Of a stretch of 64,000 nucleotides of DNA, positions 11,698 through 22,365 are shown piece after piece; position 1 is the first letter of the stretch; each line of letters opens with the position of its first letter. The notes below the pieces were generated by a model. The model was not told the DNA's origin and did no database searches. It saw nothing but the letters and a program-made list of their open reading frames with translations. A program made the position numbers and the translations under genes. The stretch covers positions 806,001 to 870,000 of the forward strand of contig CAXHUL010000250.1 in assembly GCA_964019695.1 (NCBI GenBank). Reading direction: 5' to 3'. The DNA is from Loripinus fragilis. Its lineage: Eukaryota > Mollusca > Bivalvia > Lucinida > Lucinidae.

Positions 11698-11906
11698 AGG
11701 TAAAGTTGGGTATATTCGGACAGACAGCTAAACTCAGGCAGTGACCTTGTTTGTTTCATATTTCAAATATTGGAATAAAAAATAAATTAACTATGCAGTG
11801 AAAATCCTGATGAGACGGCTCATAAGGAGTGGTCTCATCTGGATTTACACTGTTTGCAAATGTGTGTCCGAATTTACCTGATGTCCGTATTTACCCGACT
11901 GTACCC
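11698..11906. mobile_element. Foldback MITE, TTCGGACA family
   Basis: Left AAGGTAAAGTTGGGTATATT then CGGACA. The right end holds an inverse in two parts (TGTCCGAATTTACC and TGTCCGTATTTACCCGAC) ending GTACCC. The interior is non-coding. The doubled right arm suggests a local duplication of the terminus. Confidence 0.65.
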
Positions 11907-12414
11907 TAATGGCTCATTTTATTTCAAAAGGTTGATGCATAACAAGTAACAAGAGCCAGTCAGCCTGGGACATCTATGTGTGTCACAATCTTATAGTAAA
12001 TATAGGTAAAAGTCTGAAACCCCTATTTCTAGATCTGTATTTGCAATATTGTAAATACAGTCAGGCTTCAAGGCTTTTTATTTATCTTCTATGTGCTGTT
12101 TATTCCTGAAGGATCCAGGTCTCCAGATTATTTATTGCAAGAATCTGTACTCTTGAAAATGGTGTAGATCCAGATCAGCTGGTTCCTGAGGTCAGCTCAT
12201 CCTGTTTGACACCATTTCATCTTGATAATGAATCAACATTAATAATACGGTTGCACCATGGATTTCAAATTGGAAAATCATTTAGTGTGAGCTACCAATC
12301 AAAAACTTAAATTTGTGCTTATAGGAACACAAGACTTTGTTAGATCAAGTACAGTATGTTACATGGTATATGTTCCATGGTATAAAATACATGTACATTG
12401 GAATGTATTTCCAG

Positions 12415-12564
12415 AATTGAGCAAGATGAACCAGAGAATTAATATAATGGTATCTCCACTAGCGAAAGAGAGCACACCACCAAGGAAACACTTCCAGCAG
12501 CTAAGGACATTCTGGGAGAAGAAAAGATCTGGTACGCCAAATGAGCCAACATTTGCATCTGCAG
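12415..12564 (+). CDS. Candidate internal exon, unknown gene
   Basis: A 150-bp open stretch is bounded by an acceptor-like TGTATTTCCAG and a donor-like CTGCAG/GTGAAA. Read in phase it gives about 49 residues, rich in Lys, Arg and Pro, including TPPRKHFQQLRTFWEKK. This hydrophilic, charged composition with a lone FWEKK motif differs from the repeat-derived frames nearby, and no other copy of the sequence occurs in the window. It would take one base from the previous exon and leave one base for the next. The frame stays open beyond the donor to 12686, so the 3' limit is uncertain. I do not recognise the family. It could also be a chance frame. Confidence 0.35.
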
Positions 12565-13462
12565 GTGAAAAAAAAAGATCCAGGATCAATGAGAGATATG
12601 ATTCTGAGTCAAGAGTGTGGCTCGGAACACAAGGAAGAAGAAGTCTCCAAGACAATTCGGACCTTTGTCATACCTCAGGAGCTTGAAGTTATGTCCTTAT
12701 ATCACACCTTTATAGCTTCAAGACTGATAGTGTCATTCAGGGGATAACAATTCCTTCACAAATTAATCAGCGAATGAAAAAACAGTACCCATCTTTAACC
12801 TTCATGAATATTCATGCTTAGCTCCACATACTATGAATAATTATATAAATAAACTTTCATGTCTGTACATCTATAGAACAAAGAAATTACATGTCAGGTC
12901 TACTTGTGTAGGACCATATCTTATCATATTTCCTTAAGCAAACATAGCAGACCCTGCTCAGTCAGCTCTTAAAAGAACTGCCTGATCTGGGTCTGTTTAC
13001 AAAAGTGTTATGAGGTAAAGGGTTTACTTTTTGCCTACTGGGTAATTTTGCATGCTTTTGTCAACTGCGGACTTCTTACAAAATCAATTTTGCAGGAAAA
13101 CTATTAGTGTGAAACAGTTTGGATCCCAATTAGAGCCAACATTTTGTTGGGCCTGATCTATGTCCAAACTGTTTGCAAAGATTATCAGCAGGTGACACTA
13201 GTAGGCAAATAGTTAAACCTACATGTGAAGCTATCATGTTTAGAGAGTTGTAAAAGTTGAACTTGTGAGCAATAGCTGCACAGAGAGGTATGCTCACACC
13301 AATCAGCTATGTGATAACTGCCAACACCTCATGAGCGGGCTCAAATGTACACTGAACAAAATTTCTGATTGGTCATCTCTGTTTCATTCAATCATAACTA
13401 TTTCAAAAACAATACACCAATCTTTAGTATGGTAAACAAATTAAGGAGACCTAAAAATCATA
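12565..13462. other. Hairpin-repeat fragments, no firm gene
   Basis: 12955-13010 (CTGATCTGGGTCTG) and 13080-13200 (AAACAGTTTGGATCCCAATT, later CTGATCTATGTCCAAACTG) are arms of the common hairpin family. A second frame (12541-12747) overlaps the end of the exon candidate but lacks clear splice sites. Confidence 0.4.
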
Positions 13463-13700
13463 TGGGCCTAGTCGCGACAAAACCTGTCTTTGGGGGTTTG
13501 CAAACAACAAAGGTGCAGACCAGCCTGCGCATGCCCCAGTCTGATCAGTGCCTTTGTTATTCGCTTTACGGAAAGTACCGTATGTAAACTTCCTACAGGT
13601 GAAATTTCAATTTTCTAGCTAGTCTCTGTAGCTGAGGATACTGGTTTGAAACTCGCTTTGTCAGAAACCCTGCAGATAGGTTTTGTTGTGATGCGGCCCA
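13463..13700. mobile_element. GGGCC foldback (F3), reverse orientation
   Basis: TGGGCCTAGTCGCGACAAAA to GTTGTGATGCGGCCCA. The interior order is reversed relative to 2458 and 8458 (CAAACAACAAAGG near the left, CTAGTCTCTGTAGCTGAGG near the right). The left flank ends in TA. The right flank starts TT, so the duplication is not perfect. Confidence 0.75.
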
Positions 13701-13797
13701 TTATCTTGAATACTTCTTTTGCAAAACTCAAACAAAGGATAACTAATTAGAAAGGATCAATTAGAAATTGTGGTCAGTGTATTTTGAAGAACTATAA

Positions 13798-14569
13798 TGC
13801 ACTAGTCATTTGTAACCACTGCCACCCCCCACCCCCGGGGTATAGCGGGGACTTTGACTTTTTTTCCCAGCAAATCCCTGCTAGAAGCACTGCACTGCGG
13901 GACAATCAGATGGTAAACTCTCGGCTAAATGACCCCCCACTGCGAGGCTCAAGCTGATGGTCAAGTCTCGGCTAAAGAAACTTGAGCGGCTTGCCCAGGA
14001 ATTGTCTTGCTTTTATTTACTTTAAATAATGATATTTAAAACTCAGGCTCCAAAATACAAATGACACCTTGACAAGTAATGCCGACATTAGTGGGTGGGG
14101 TGCGTTTTGGGAGATATCGTTGGATTTTCAACAACAACAAGTTAGTTCCTTCTTTCGGAAGAAAAACATCATGCCTAATGAAGAAATGTAAAATTAAGTT
14201 TATAAACACTGTTCTCTAGTTTTACAAACAAAATTCAACAAATATTGGAATGACTTACGGATGAAAATAATGAAAAATCGGCAGCAGACTGACCGGAAAA
14301 TTTTCAGAGATTTCAGTCACACAGACGATCTACCGTAAACTCGGCGTACTATCATCAAGACGAATTTTCACTTTCAGTGTGTAACTGAGCTGGTGCTAAA
14401 CATTATCCATGATTTCACAGAAATATACATGAAGCTGTAATCCCCACTATTTTGGCGCAAAAACAAAACCACTGCATTCACCCGCCACTGCCAGGACATG
14501 GCGAAAGTAAAAACCCGGCATATTTCCCCAGGGGGTGGGGGGGGGGCGTGATTACAAATGACTAGTGCA
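13798..14569. mobile_element. 772-bp PIF/Harbinger-like element with TAA duplication
   Basis: TGCACTAGTCATTTGTAA is inverted at the right end as TTACAAATGACTAGTGCA. A TAA lies directly outside both ends (13795-13797 and 14570-14572), matching the 3-bp TWA duplication typical of PIF/Harbinger transposons. Subterminal CCCC/GGGG runs (13823-13842, 14529-14546) are also inverted. No transposase frame exists, so it is non-autonomous. Confidence 0.8.
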
Positions 14570-14619
14570 TAAAGTCCATTTAACTATTTCAGTCCGATAC
14601 TGAAATATTTTACTAATCT

Positions 14620-14700
14620 CTTGGTCAAACAGTGTAGACCCAGATCAGACTGCTCCCTAAGGAGCTCTCTGATCTGGTTGACACTATTTGCCTCTGCTCT
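14620..14700. repeat. GATCAGACTGC hairpin family member
   Basis: AAACAGTGTAGACCCAGATC followed by an inverted arm (GATCTGGTTGACACTATTTG) around AAGGAGC. This is one of many foldbacks in the window that share the CAGATCAGACTGC core. The best case is 52370-52419. Confidence 0.7.
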
Positions 14701-15062
14701 TCCATAAGTGAATAATTTTAGCAAACATATGCAGCAGATGACTAAAGCAGACATTTTCAGATGCAATTAATGCAGTCCTGTGTAAATCTTTAGTATACTA
14801 GAATGAAATCTACTGCATAATGTATTTGTAAATAGACCATAAGGTGACCAGCCAAGGATCAGACCAGCCTGTGCAAATACACAGTCTAACAAGAACCTTC
14901 ACTGCTCATGCTTTATGGTGTCCAAGTAAATGAACAAGAGAACTAGGAATTTCAAAGTGATATTGCCAAAATAACAGAAAAACACATTATGTAATTGTCT
15001 CTCTACTGGCAAATAATGATAAAACTTCTATAACTAATAGTCTATAATTTCACTGCTCAAGT
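14701..15062. other. Short hairpin, otherwise no feature
   Basis: ACCATAAGGTGA at 14837 is mirrored by TGCTTTATGGTG near 14908-14918, enclosing GATCAGACCAGCC-type sequence. This is another small foldback. There is no gene. Confidence 0.4.
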
Positions 15063-15166
15063 CTATATTGATATGAACTGAATGCTAGTGTCTTTTTGTT
15101 TTTGTTGTTGTTTTGTTGTTTTCATGAAACTCCAGAGATCCAGGACTGAGACTTGAGGTTCAAAAC
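15063..15166 (-). CDS. Weak candidate terminal exon
   Basis: On the minus strand a T-rich tract ending TTTCATTTCAG precedes a frame reading GFEPQVSVLDLWSFMKTTK and then Gln/Lys-rich residues, stopping at 15063. The acceptor is convincing. The frame is short, its second half is low complexity (AAC/AAA repeats), and no polyadenylation signal was seen just downstream. It could be chance. Confidence 0.2.
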
Positions 15167-15263
15167 CTGAAATGAAAAAAAAAATATTTAAAAATAAAGA
15201 ACAAAAAGAGTGAAATGTAGCTCTGTCAAGACTAATGCAGGCCTCCAGATAAGATGACAATAT

Positions 15264-15985
15264 TGATGTTTTTATTTCTCTCACAACATATGTTTTGGGT
15301 ATTCAAAAGAACCATCTCAATGAGATGGCTTTTTGAGCACCAAAAACTTGTTTAACGTATGTTTTGGGTATTCAAAAGAACAGTCTCAATGAGATGGCTT
15401 TTTGAGCACCGAAAACTTTTTTAACCTATGTTTTGGGTATTCAAAAGAACCGTCTCAATGAGATGGCTTTTCGAGCACCGAAAACTTGTTTAATGTATGT
15501 TTTGGGTATTCAAAAGAACCGTCTCAATGAGATGGCTTTTTGAGCACCGAAAACTTGTTTAATGTATGTTTTGGGTATTCAAAAGAGCCGTCTCAATGAG
15601 ATGGCTTTTTGAGCACCAAAAACTTGTTTAACATATGTTTTGGGTATTCAAAAGAACCGTCTCAATGAGATTGCTTTTTGAGCACCAAAAACTTGTTTAA
15701 CGTATGTTTTGGGCCGTCCCAATGAGATTGCTTTTTGAGCACCAAAAACTTGTTTAACGTATGTTTTGGGTATTCAAAAGAACCGTCTCAATGAGATGGC
15801 TTTTTGAGCACCATAAACTTGTTTAACATATGTTCAGCTCCGTCTCGATGAGATGGCTTTTTGAGCACCCAAAACGTGTTTAACGAATGCTTTGAGTATT
15901 CAAAAGAACCGTCTCAATGAGATGGCTTTTTGAGCACCCAAAACTTGTTTAACCTGAAGGATAAAAATTTATTAAAAATTTAGTA
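15264..15985. repeat. 69-bp satellite inside foldback element F6
   Basis: Ten units share a CCGTCTCAATGAGATGG core followed by CTTTTTGAGCACC and ACTTGTTTAACGTATG. The cores fall at 15315, 15384, 15453, 15522, 15591, 15660, 15716, 15786, 15843 and 15912, mostly 69 bp apart. The outer edges (TTTTATTTCTCTCACAACAT and TTTAACCTGAAGGATAAAAA) match the flanks of the single-copy element at 49572-49718. This looks like internal expansion of one inserted element. Confidence 0.85.
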
Positions 15986-16149
15986 TCCAAATTATACCTG
16001 ATCTGTCTCGAAGACTCCCTGAACATTTTCCCTGCTAGAGATGACCTTGTCCTCTGCTGATTAGCTTCGCAAAGTTTGGCCCAGACAGAATGTCAGTCCT
16101 GATCTGGATCCAAACCATTTGCACTCTAATAAGTGTTTGTTAAAGAATA

Positions 16150-16338
16150 TTTTTGGATTGATTTGATTGTTTACGTCCCAGTCAACATTTTTAGTCATGT
16201 CAGGATGGGTCTTCCAGTACTAAGCAAGAATTAATGTGTCTTGCTCAGAAACACAAGACAGAGCCATCATTGAGGCTTAAACACCGCAACCCTTCAATCA
16301 TGAGTCAAGTACTCTACCACTAAGCCACTGTGCTCCCA
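16150..16338 (-). mobile_element. SINE-A, near full length
   Basis: Minus strand: a tRNA-like head (GGGAGCACAGTGGCTTAGTG, with A-box-like TGGCTTAGTGG) and a tail ending TGACTGGGACGTAAACAATC. The sequence is diverged, with a degenerate B box, so this copy is old. Confidence 0.75.
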
Positions 16339-16371
16339 TATGCTGCATTTTGTGATGTACATTGATATAAT

Positions 16372-16612
16372 TGAGCTAGTACATGTGATTTCCAACAATG
16401 TGGCATTTTGATAAGTGTAGACTCAGAAGAGCCTGTGCAGCCTCTTGTTAGGCTTAGAAACTCCAAATGGTGTTCAGTCAGTAGCTTAACAATCATAGAA
16501 TACTCAAGCGACTAGCAAAGGCTCTGATCAGACTGCGCATATGAGCAGGCTGATCTGAGGCTTTGCTGGTCGCACATACCATATTGTTGGAAATCTCATG
16601 CACTGGCTCATA
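16372..16612. mobile_element. Foldback F5 (CCAGTGCATGAGATTTCC family)
   Basis: The left arm GAGCTAGTACATGTGATTTC and the right arm AAATCTCATGCACTGGCTC are inverted. The interior GCTCTGATCAGACTGCGCAT hairpin is shared with the two copies at 7.7-8.3 kb. Non-coding. Confidence 0.75.
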
Positions 16613-17191
16613 TAGTTGATATTTTCAAAGGATCGGTAAATAAAACGTTAGGAAATTTAGCCAGTGAACTATCCAAACATCATAGAGATGAGAATTTCAC
16701 AAGCTGTAAAAGCAGATAAAATTAGCAAAATATGTTTACCGACAAAAAATATAGAAAATTCATGAATCTGATCCGAGTAGAATGATGTCCTGGCTATTCC
16801 GAGATTTTACTCTGCATAGATCTATGGTAAATGTACTGAGCTTCCAAGCATTAATTTTCTGCCAAAAATGCAAAGGCAAACAGTGTAGACCCAGATCAGG
16901 GTTTAACCTCTTTGCTATTCTGACAAGCATTCTGTCCTGATAACCAACATTTTAATTGGGAATAAAGAGATCATGTGTTTGAAATATTAGAACATTTACC
17001 ATAATTCTGTGTGTTTTGACATGCACAAACTCAATAAATCTCCACTTTGAATTAAGAAACCTATCTTATAAAGAGCTATGACAAGTTAACTTTGCAAATT
17101 AGGTAATTTTTTATGATTGTCTACTTTTCCAAAATCGACATTAAAAAATTTCTTTCAGGATTATCATCAAAATCTTACAGTTTGGCATAAT
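16613..17191. other. No gene; hairpin fragments
   Basis: 16870-16960 contains AAACAGTGTAGACCCAGATC and CTTTGCTATTCTGACAAGCA, pieces also seen at 62755-62830. The rest is featureless. Confidence 0.4.
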
Positions 17192-17421
17192 CTGGACCCA
17201 TAATGTTTACAAAGGTTATCAGCAGACAACACTGGCAGATAGAGAATTAAAAGTAAGATATCATTTGAACATGCTGTATAAGGCATTCATATACTTAGAA
17301 ATTCTATGTTCTCGACCCATAATGTTTACAAAGGTTATCAGCAGACAACACTGGCAGATAGAGAATTAAAAGTTAGATATCATTTGAACAGGCATTCATA
17401 TACTTAGAAATTCTATGTTAC
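17192..17421. repeat. 119-bp tandem duplication
   Basis: ACCCATAATGTTTACAAAGG to TTAGAAATTCTATGTT occurs twice (17197 and 17316), the second copy shortened by about 10 bp. The unit contains the GCAGACAACACTGGCAGATA motif found elsewhere in hairpin repeats. Confidence 0.85.
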
Positions 17422-17526
17422 ATAAAGTAAAAGTCCTTTACTAGACTTCAATATTAACAGGATTAAGTCAATTCAAACATAATGAGACTTGCAAACAAAC
17501 ATTTATGTGTTTTGTTTACTTGTTTT

Positions 17527-18100
17527 ATTTCTTTAAGTCCCAAGTCAACAGCTATGGTCATGGCAGGATGGTACTTCATGCACATACTTTTGCTTGTAAC
17601 TGACAACAACCCTTCTTGAAGGATTCAGTGGAAGGGAGGAAAATGACCGTAGAAACCAAGTCAACAGCTTTGGTCATGGCAGGAGGGTATGTTCACCTAA
17701 CCACACTTTTTCCTGGGCAAGCTTGAACAAGTGGTTAACCAGAGGTACTTCGTGTACATACTTTTGCTTGTAACTGACAACAACCCTTCTTGAAGAATTC
17801 AGTTAAAGGGAGGAAAATGACCGTAGAAACCAAGTCAACAGCTATGGTCATGGCAGGATGGTATGTTCACCTAACCCCACTTTTTCCTGGGCAAGCTTGA
17901 ACAAGTGGTTAACCAGAAGCACTTCATGCACATACTTTTGCTTGTAACTGACAACCCTTCTTGAAGGATTCAGCGGAAGGGAGAAAAATGATTGTAGAAA
18001 CCAAGCCAACAGCTATGGTCATGGCAGGATGGTATGTTCGCCTAACCACACTTTTTCCTGGGCAAGCTTGAACAAGTGGTTAACCAGAAGTACTTCCAGG
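17527..18100 (-). repeat. Tandem array of SINE-B internal segments
   Basis: About 3.5 units of around 175 bp start CCAAGTCAACAGCTATGGTC at 17540, 17655, 17830 and 18001. Each runs through CTTTTTCCTGGGCAAGC and CATACTTTTGCTTGTAACTG to AATGACCGTAGAAA. The first unit lacks about 60 bp. None carries the tRNA-like head, so only the body and tail were amplified. The short frames at 18019-18220 are shadows. Confidence 0.85.
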
Positions 18101-18480
18101 GGCGTGCCTGAGGTCAAAATTAAAGTACGCAGGGGGTGGGTATGGGAGGGGCTGTCGCCCTCCCATACATTAGGAAAAAAATCAAAATGTGAACTAAATG
18201 GTGGCTTCTTCATTTTCTGAACCTAAACACCGACTTAATTGTTTCCAAAACAAAAGTGAAAAACAGTCAAAATCCTATTGCTTTGGTTCAGGATTATTTC
18301 AAAATCGGTATACTTGTTATGTAAAGACCTAACCCGGGTGAGGCATGTTTTTATTGCATTTTTCGCGATTTAAGACATTTTTATTTTTTGGACATTCAAA
18401 AATTAAAGTATGCAGAGTGACTGGTATACTATTAGCTCACCCATGAGCCTTCGGCTCAAGTATAAAAAAGAAAAACCAAG
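18101..18480. mobile_element. Dispersed repeat fragment
   Basis: GGGGCGTGCCTGAGGTCAAA and GGGGCTGTCGCCCTCCC resemble interspersed elements with G-rich ends. The last part, GGTATACTATTAGCTCACCC to GAGCCTTCGGCTCAAG, repeats the tail at 59656-59697. No coding capacity. Confidence 0.5.
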
Positions 18481-18617
18481 ACTTACTATTTCTATTTCCA
18501 ATCATGGTATAATAATGGCCTCCACCATCCCCTTATAGCCATCCTTACACCTCCTTGATGAAGCTCTGCTTACAACATGCACTGTAAAATACAAGTCGAT
18601 TCAAGTATAAAATATTT

Positions 18618-18790
18618 ATGCCTTAAGTCAACAAAGCTGGTAGCTTGTGCGTTTTGATGCTTTATGTTCCTGTCAATTTTTCAGTCATGTTGGGATGATT
18701 TCCTATCCAGGACACAACACAGTGACTCCACTGGCTGTGAGTCTCGAACAAGTAACCCTTCCATCCCCAATATAACCAACTGTAGATAAC
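18618..18790 (-). mobile_element. Degenerate SINE-A
   Basis: TTTTGATGCTTTATGTTCCT, TTTTTCAGTCATGTTGGGAT and GAGTCTCGAACAAGTAACCC follow the order of SINE-A (tail to tRNA-like head on minus) with many changes and a deletion in the middle. Confidence 0.5.
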
Positions 18791-20199
18791 CCCTTCAAGT
18801 ATGTCCAGCCTACAAAGGTCCTGGTCAGCCTGAGCTACCAATCAGGTTCATCAGGGCCTTCATTGTTGTCCATAAAAACTATATCATATGACTTTGCTAT
18901 ACAGCCCTTTCCTTGCTATGTGACAACCTTTGCAAACAGTTTGGACCTAGACCAGACCTGATAAGACTTGGGGCCTGATCTGGATCCAAAATGACACAAT
19001 ATCTGAATTTTTGAAAACTTTCATTTTGAAAAAAAAATCAGCAGACTGCAATAAAAGCATTAATAATTATCCAGCTATGCCAGTGGATAAACAACCATTT
19101 TAGCATAAATGTAATGACATTATAATAACATCTGCCAACAATACATTTTTGCATCCTTGGTAATTTTGCACGTTTTTGTCATCTGCTGATTTTTTATTTA
19201 AATATGAAATCTTTTCAAAACATTCATTCCAGAATACCAACAGAGTGGCAAAGAGTTTGTATCCAGATCTGTCCCGATGTTTGAATTTACTAAATGCCTT
19301 TGCTAAAATATAAACAAAAATCTTTGAAGTGTGACTGTATTCATAAGATGAAAATATGGCTTTAGAAATAGGGGTTTCTGGTTTAATCTTACATTTACTG
19401 TAATATTTTGACAAATGTTCTAGCCCAACCAGCTCAGTTTACACATTACACATCAACCTACTGAAAAAGACTGATCCAAAGGTCATTACTACGAAGTTGT
19501 GATACATCTATACTTGTAGATTTATATACATATTATTCCTTCATTTCAAACTTATTAACCCATTTAAGCCAAATGGAATTTTTCACTCTTATCAAATTGA
19601 CCAGTCCATTTCATTTTAAGGGTTGTTGGGTGGTATTTTTCATTTTCATTCAAATTTTGATAAAATATTGACTGCTGGCAGACAATGCTTATGATATATC
19701 AAACTTTTTTTAATTAGAAAAGATGTAACAAAATTTGTTGTCTGCTGCAGTTGTGATTGGCAGTTTACGGGTTAATATCAATTGTTAATAATCATGTGGT
19801 AAAGGAGTGCAGGAAAAGCTTGTAATATACTTACAATTTAAAAAGATTGATTCATTTCACTGCAATATTAGGTACTCTTGAATCTGTGAATAGAAAACAT
19901 AGATTTGTTAAGCACCATTTCTGTCTATCACTGCCTACTAGGTAACTTTACATGTTTATTTGTCATCTGCTGATTTTTTTTCCAAAATCAATTTTTTTGA
20001 AAAGTTTAAGAGTGTCAAACAGTTTGGACCTTCATACCATCTGATACTAAGGACCCACAAGGGCTGGTGAATCATTAATCAACAAACAATCAATCTCTTT
20101 GCCTTCTAATGTCCTGCCAGCCAAGAGTGACAGCGACATCATGTTTGTTTACAATTGTTTAGTAAAACACTATCTTGTACACACCAAGTGAGCTAATGC
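18791..20199. other. No gene; scattered hairpin arms
   Basis: Hairpin-family arms occur near 18920-18990 (GCAAACAGTTTGGACCTAGA), 19165-19290 and 19960-20045 (TCATCTGCTGATTTTT). The 104-residue minus frame at 19100-19414 overlaps such arms and is not considered real. Confidence 0.4.
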
Positions 20200-20265
20200 G
20201 AATCGATAGATCACTTGTGTATTAATCAGCAGGATAGGATTAATACATAAGTGATCTATCGATTC
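20200..20265. repeat. 28-bp stem hairpin
   Basis: GAATCGATAGATCACTTGTG and the next 8 bp pair with 20238-20265 with a single mismatch, around a 10-bp AGCAGGATAG loop. It has no partner in the window. Confidence 0.85.
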
Positions 20266-20267
20266 TA

Positions 20268-20979
20268 AGTCCCTGATAACTTTGTAAACAAAACATGATG
20301 TCACTGTCACACTTGGTTGGTATGACAGTAATATCGTCTGCTGAGGACCTTTGCAAACGATTTGGACTGACATCTTTTTAATTTATATTTAGTGTTTGTC
20401 TTCTTAATGCTGTCTTCACCTGGAGATATAAATGTTAAAAACCTAGCCTTTACCCCGTACTGTGGGGTTGGTGTGGTAGGGGGGGGGGGGAGAGATTCAT
20501 CCAAACATCTACCATGACCCCTCTATCAGCTACAGCATCTCATAAGTGTGTCGGTGTTGGCGGGTAGGGGTGGGGCAGTGATTACAAACGCATTTCACTC
20601 TTACAACATGTGTTGGTACATGCGTGCATTTAATAACAATGGAAATGAGCATAGACGTTAAATAAAAATGTGACAAAAAGAAAATAAACAATAAAAATAC
20701 TCTGAAAAAGTGAATACCACTTTGTGTCTGTATCACAAATCCATGCGTCCATTGACTGACAGTGCAGATCCTGATTATAACGCCCCTCTAGCAGCTATCT
20801 GATCTAGTTCAACTCTACAAGGTTTCCTAGACCAAGCATACATGTAAACCTTTCGATCATTCGCCCAAAAATGATTGTTTCAGAATACAAGAAATCTTAA
20901 AATATGGAGGGTATATAAAAGAGAGTATTACTTGCGTGTGATAAAAATGTTCATAGTTCTAGGATGCTTATTCATGCGT
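20268..20979. other. No gene; G-run and PIF-like fragment
   Basis: A run of about 13 G lies near 20479-20491. GGGGTGGGGCAGTGATTACA near 20566 resembles the right end of the 13798-14569 element. Nothing else is recognised. Confidence 0.35.
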
Positions 20980-21250
20980 GGATCCAGAGGAGTGGGTACT
21001 GGGGGTCTGGACTACCCTCTACAGCATGGAAATGCACAACGCTGTAGATCTCCTCAGGAATACTGGTTTGGAACCTTTGGAAAAGCACAAAGCTACCGAG
21101 GTCGGGTCATCATCCGACCGTTGGCTAAAAAAATAAATGTCAAAACTTTGGACCTGGACTCCCCCGAAGAAACTCTGTACTTTCAGCGCAAGTTTATTGC
21201 AATGATTATGGTAAAAGAATGCGCCAAACTCGTCATTGGAAGTAGTGATT
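20980..21250 (+). mobile_element. Dispersed repeat fragment with open frame
   Basis: GTGGATCCAGAGGAGTGGGT and AATACTGGTTTGGAACCTTT parallel AATACTGGTCTGGAACCCCT at 61808 and TGACCTGGAACCCCTAAAAT at 58451. The 125-residue plus frame across it is therefore most likely repeat sequence, not a gene. Confidence 0.45.
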
Positions 21251-21628
21251 AAGCTAACAATGTCAAAACCTTAATGCAACTGCACTACTGTAGCTAATTT
21301 CTAAGAATTTCTAGTGATTCGAAACTGGGAAAATGACCCGGAACTAGGAAAATTGGGGGCCTACTTCAAAGCCGTGGTATGACACATAGCAGAATCTGAA
21401 TGATACAATTTAGGGGTATGATAGTGCTTCGAAATCTTATTTACTCAGAGCAACTATTTGGAATACACCTCAAAAAGTGATTCAGAACTAGGCAAATAAC
21501 TGTACCATCAGAGTGTCAAACAGTTTGGTTCCAGATCAAGCCAGATGTTTTAAAAAAAAAAATTCAACATCCATAGAGCATGAAAGCATCACCTACAAGT
21601 AATAAGGCACTTACCTAGATCAGCGTTG

Positions 21629-21890
21629 GCCAACATCCAGATGTGTTAATGCTGGTTTCCCAGGGGTAAATTCTCAGACATCTATGCTGAACACTCCACA
21701 CTGCAAGGTGTCCGATAGCTGAGCCAACATCCAGATGTGTTAATGCTGGTTTCTCCTCAGACATCTATGCTGAACACTCCACACTGCAAGGTGTCCAGTA
21801 GCTGAGCCAACATCCAGATGTGTTAATGCTGGTTTCTCCTCGGACATCTATGCTGAACACTCCACACTGCAAGGTGTCCGGTAGCTACAA
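21629..21890. repeat. 83-bp tandem repeat, 3 copies
   Basis: GCCAACATCCAGATGTGTTA begins at 21629, 21723 and 21806. Units end CACTGCAAGGTGTCC. The first unit has an extra CCAGGGGTAAA stretch. Confidence 0.9.
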
Positions 21891-22032
21891 TATCTGAAGC
21901 TACTAAAAACATTTTATTTATACTTTTACATACAATTTTTAAAACCATAAAAATAGTGAATATAAGGATGTAAATGAGGATGATAGAGGTCATGAGAATG
22001 ACAATGATAATTAGGATGATCTGGTTTATCAA

Positions 22033-22365
22033 TGTTTTACCTCCCAGTAAACAACTTGTCAGTCATATAGGGATATTTCCTGAGTTTTTTGTTTGTTTGT
22101 TTGATTTGATTCTTTACGTCCCATCAACAATCTTTCAGTTATAAAGGGACGGGTCTTCCTGGGTTGAACCAGTACTAAGCTAGGATTAATGTTCTTGCTC
22201 AAGGACACAACGCAATGACGCCGGTGAGGCTCGAAACCGCGGCCCTTCGGTCTCGAGTCAAGCACTCTTCCACTGAGCCACTGCGCTCCCACATCAGGTA
22301 GAATGAGTTAAACCAGTACTAATCAGACGATAAAGATATTTCCTGGGTTGAACTAGTACTACTGT
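22033..22365 (-). mobile_element. Old SINE-A interrupted by younger SINE-A
   Basis: 22033-22085 (TTACCTCCCAGTAAACAACT) and 22305-22365 (GATATTTCCTGGGTTGAACT) are diverged SINE-A pieces. Between them sits a well-preserved copy, 22087-22291. Confidence 0.6.
22087..22291 (-). mobile_element. SINE-A, best-preserved copy
   Basis: Minus strand: a tRNA-like head GGGAGCGCAGTGGCTCAGTG (A box TGGCTCAGTGG), then GCGGTTTCGAGCCTCACCGG (B-box-like GGTTTCGAGCC), a body, and a tail TTGATGGGACGTAAAGAATC followed by a CAAACAAACAAA run. RNA polymerase III-type internal promoter elements are therefore present. The frame read across it (starting MGAQWLSGRVLDSRPKGRGF) is a translation of the SINE, of a kind often mis-annotated as protein. 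Confidence 0.9.

Noticed and set aside
20875..21252. 125-residue plus frame as a gene
   Set aside because: Most of it overlaps a dispersed repeat with relatives at 58405 and 61795.
22059..22292. 77-residue frame MGAQWLSGRVLDSRPKGRGF... as a conserved protein (also 27464-27739)
   Set aside because: It is a translation of SINE-A including its tRNA-like head. Conservation between copies is at DNA level and stops occur in other copies.
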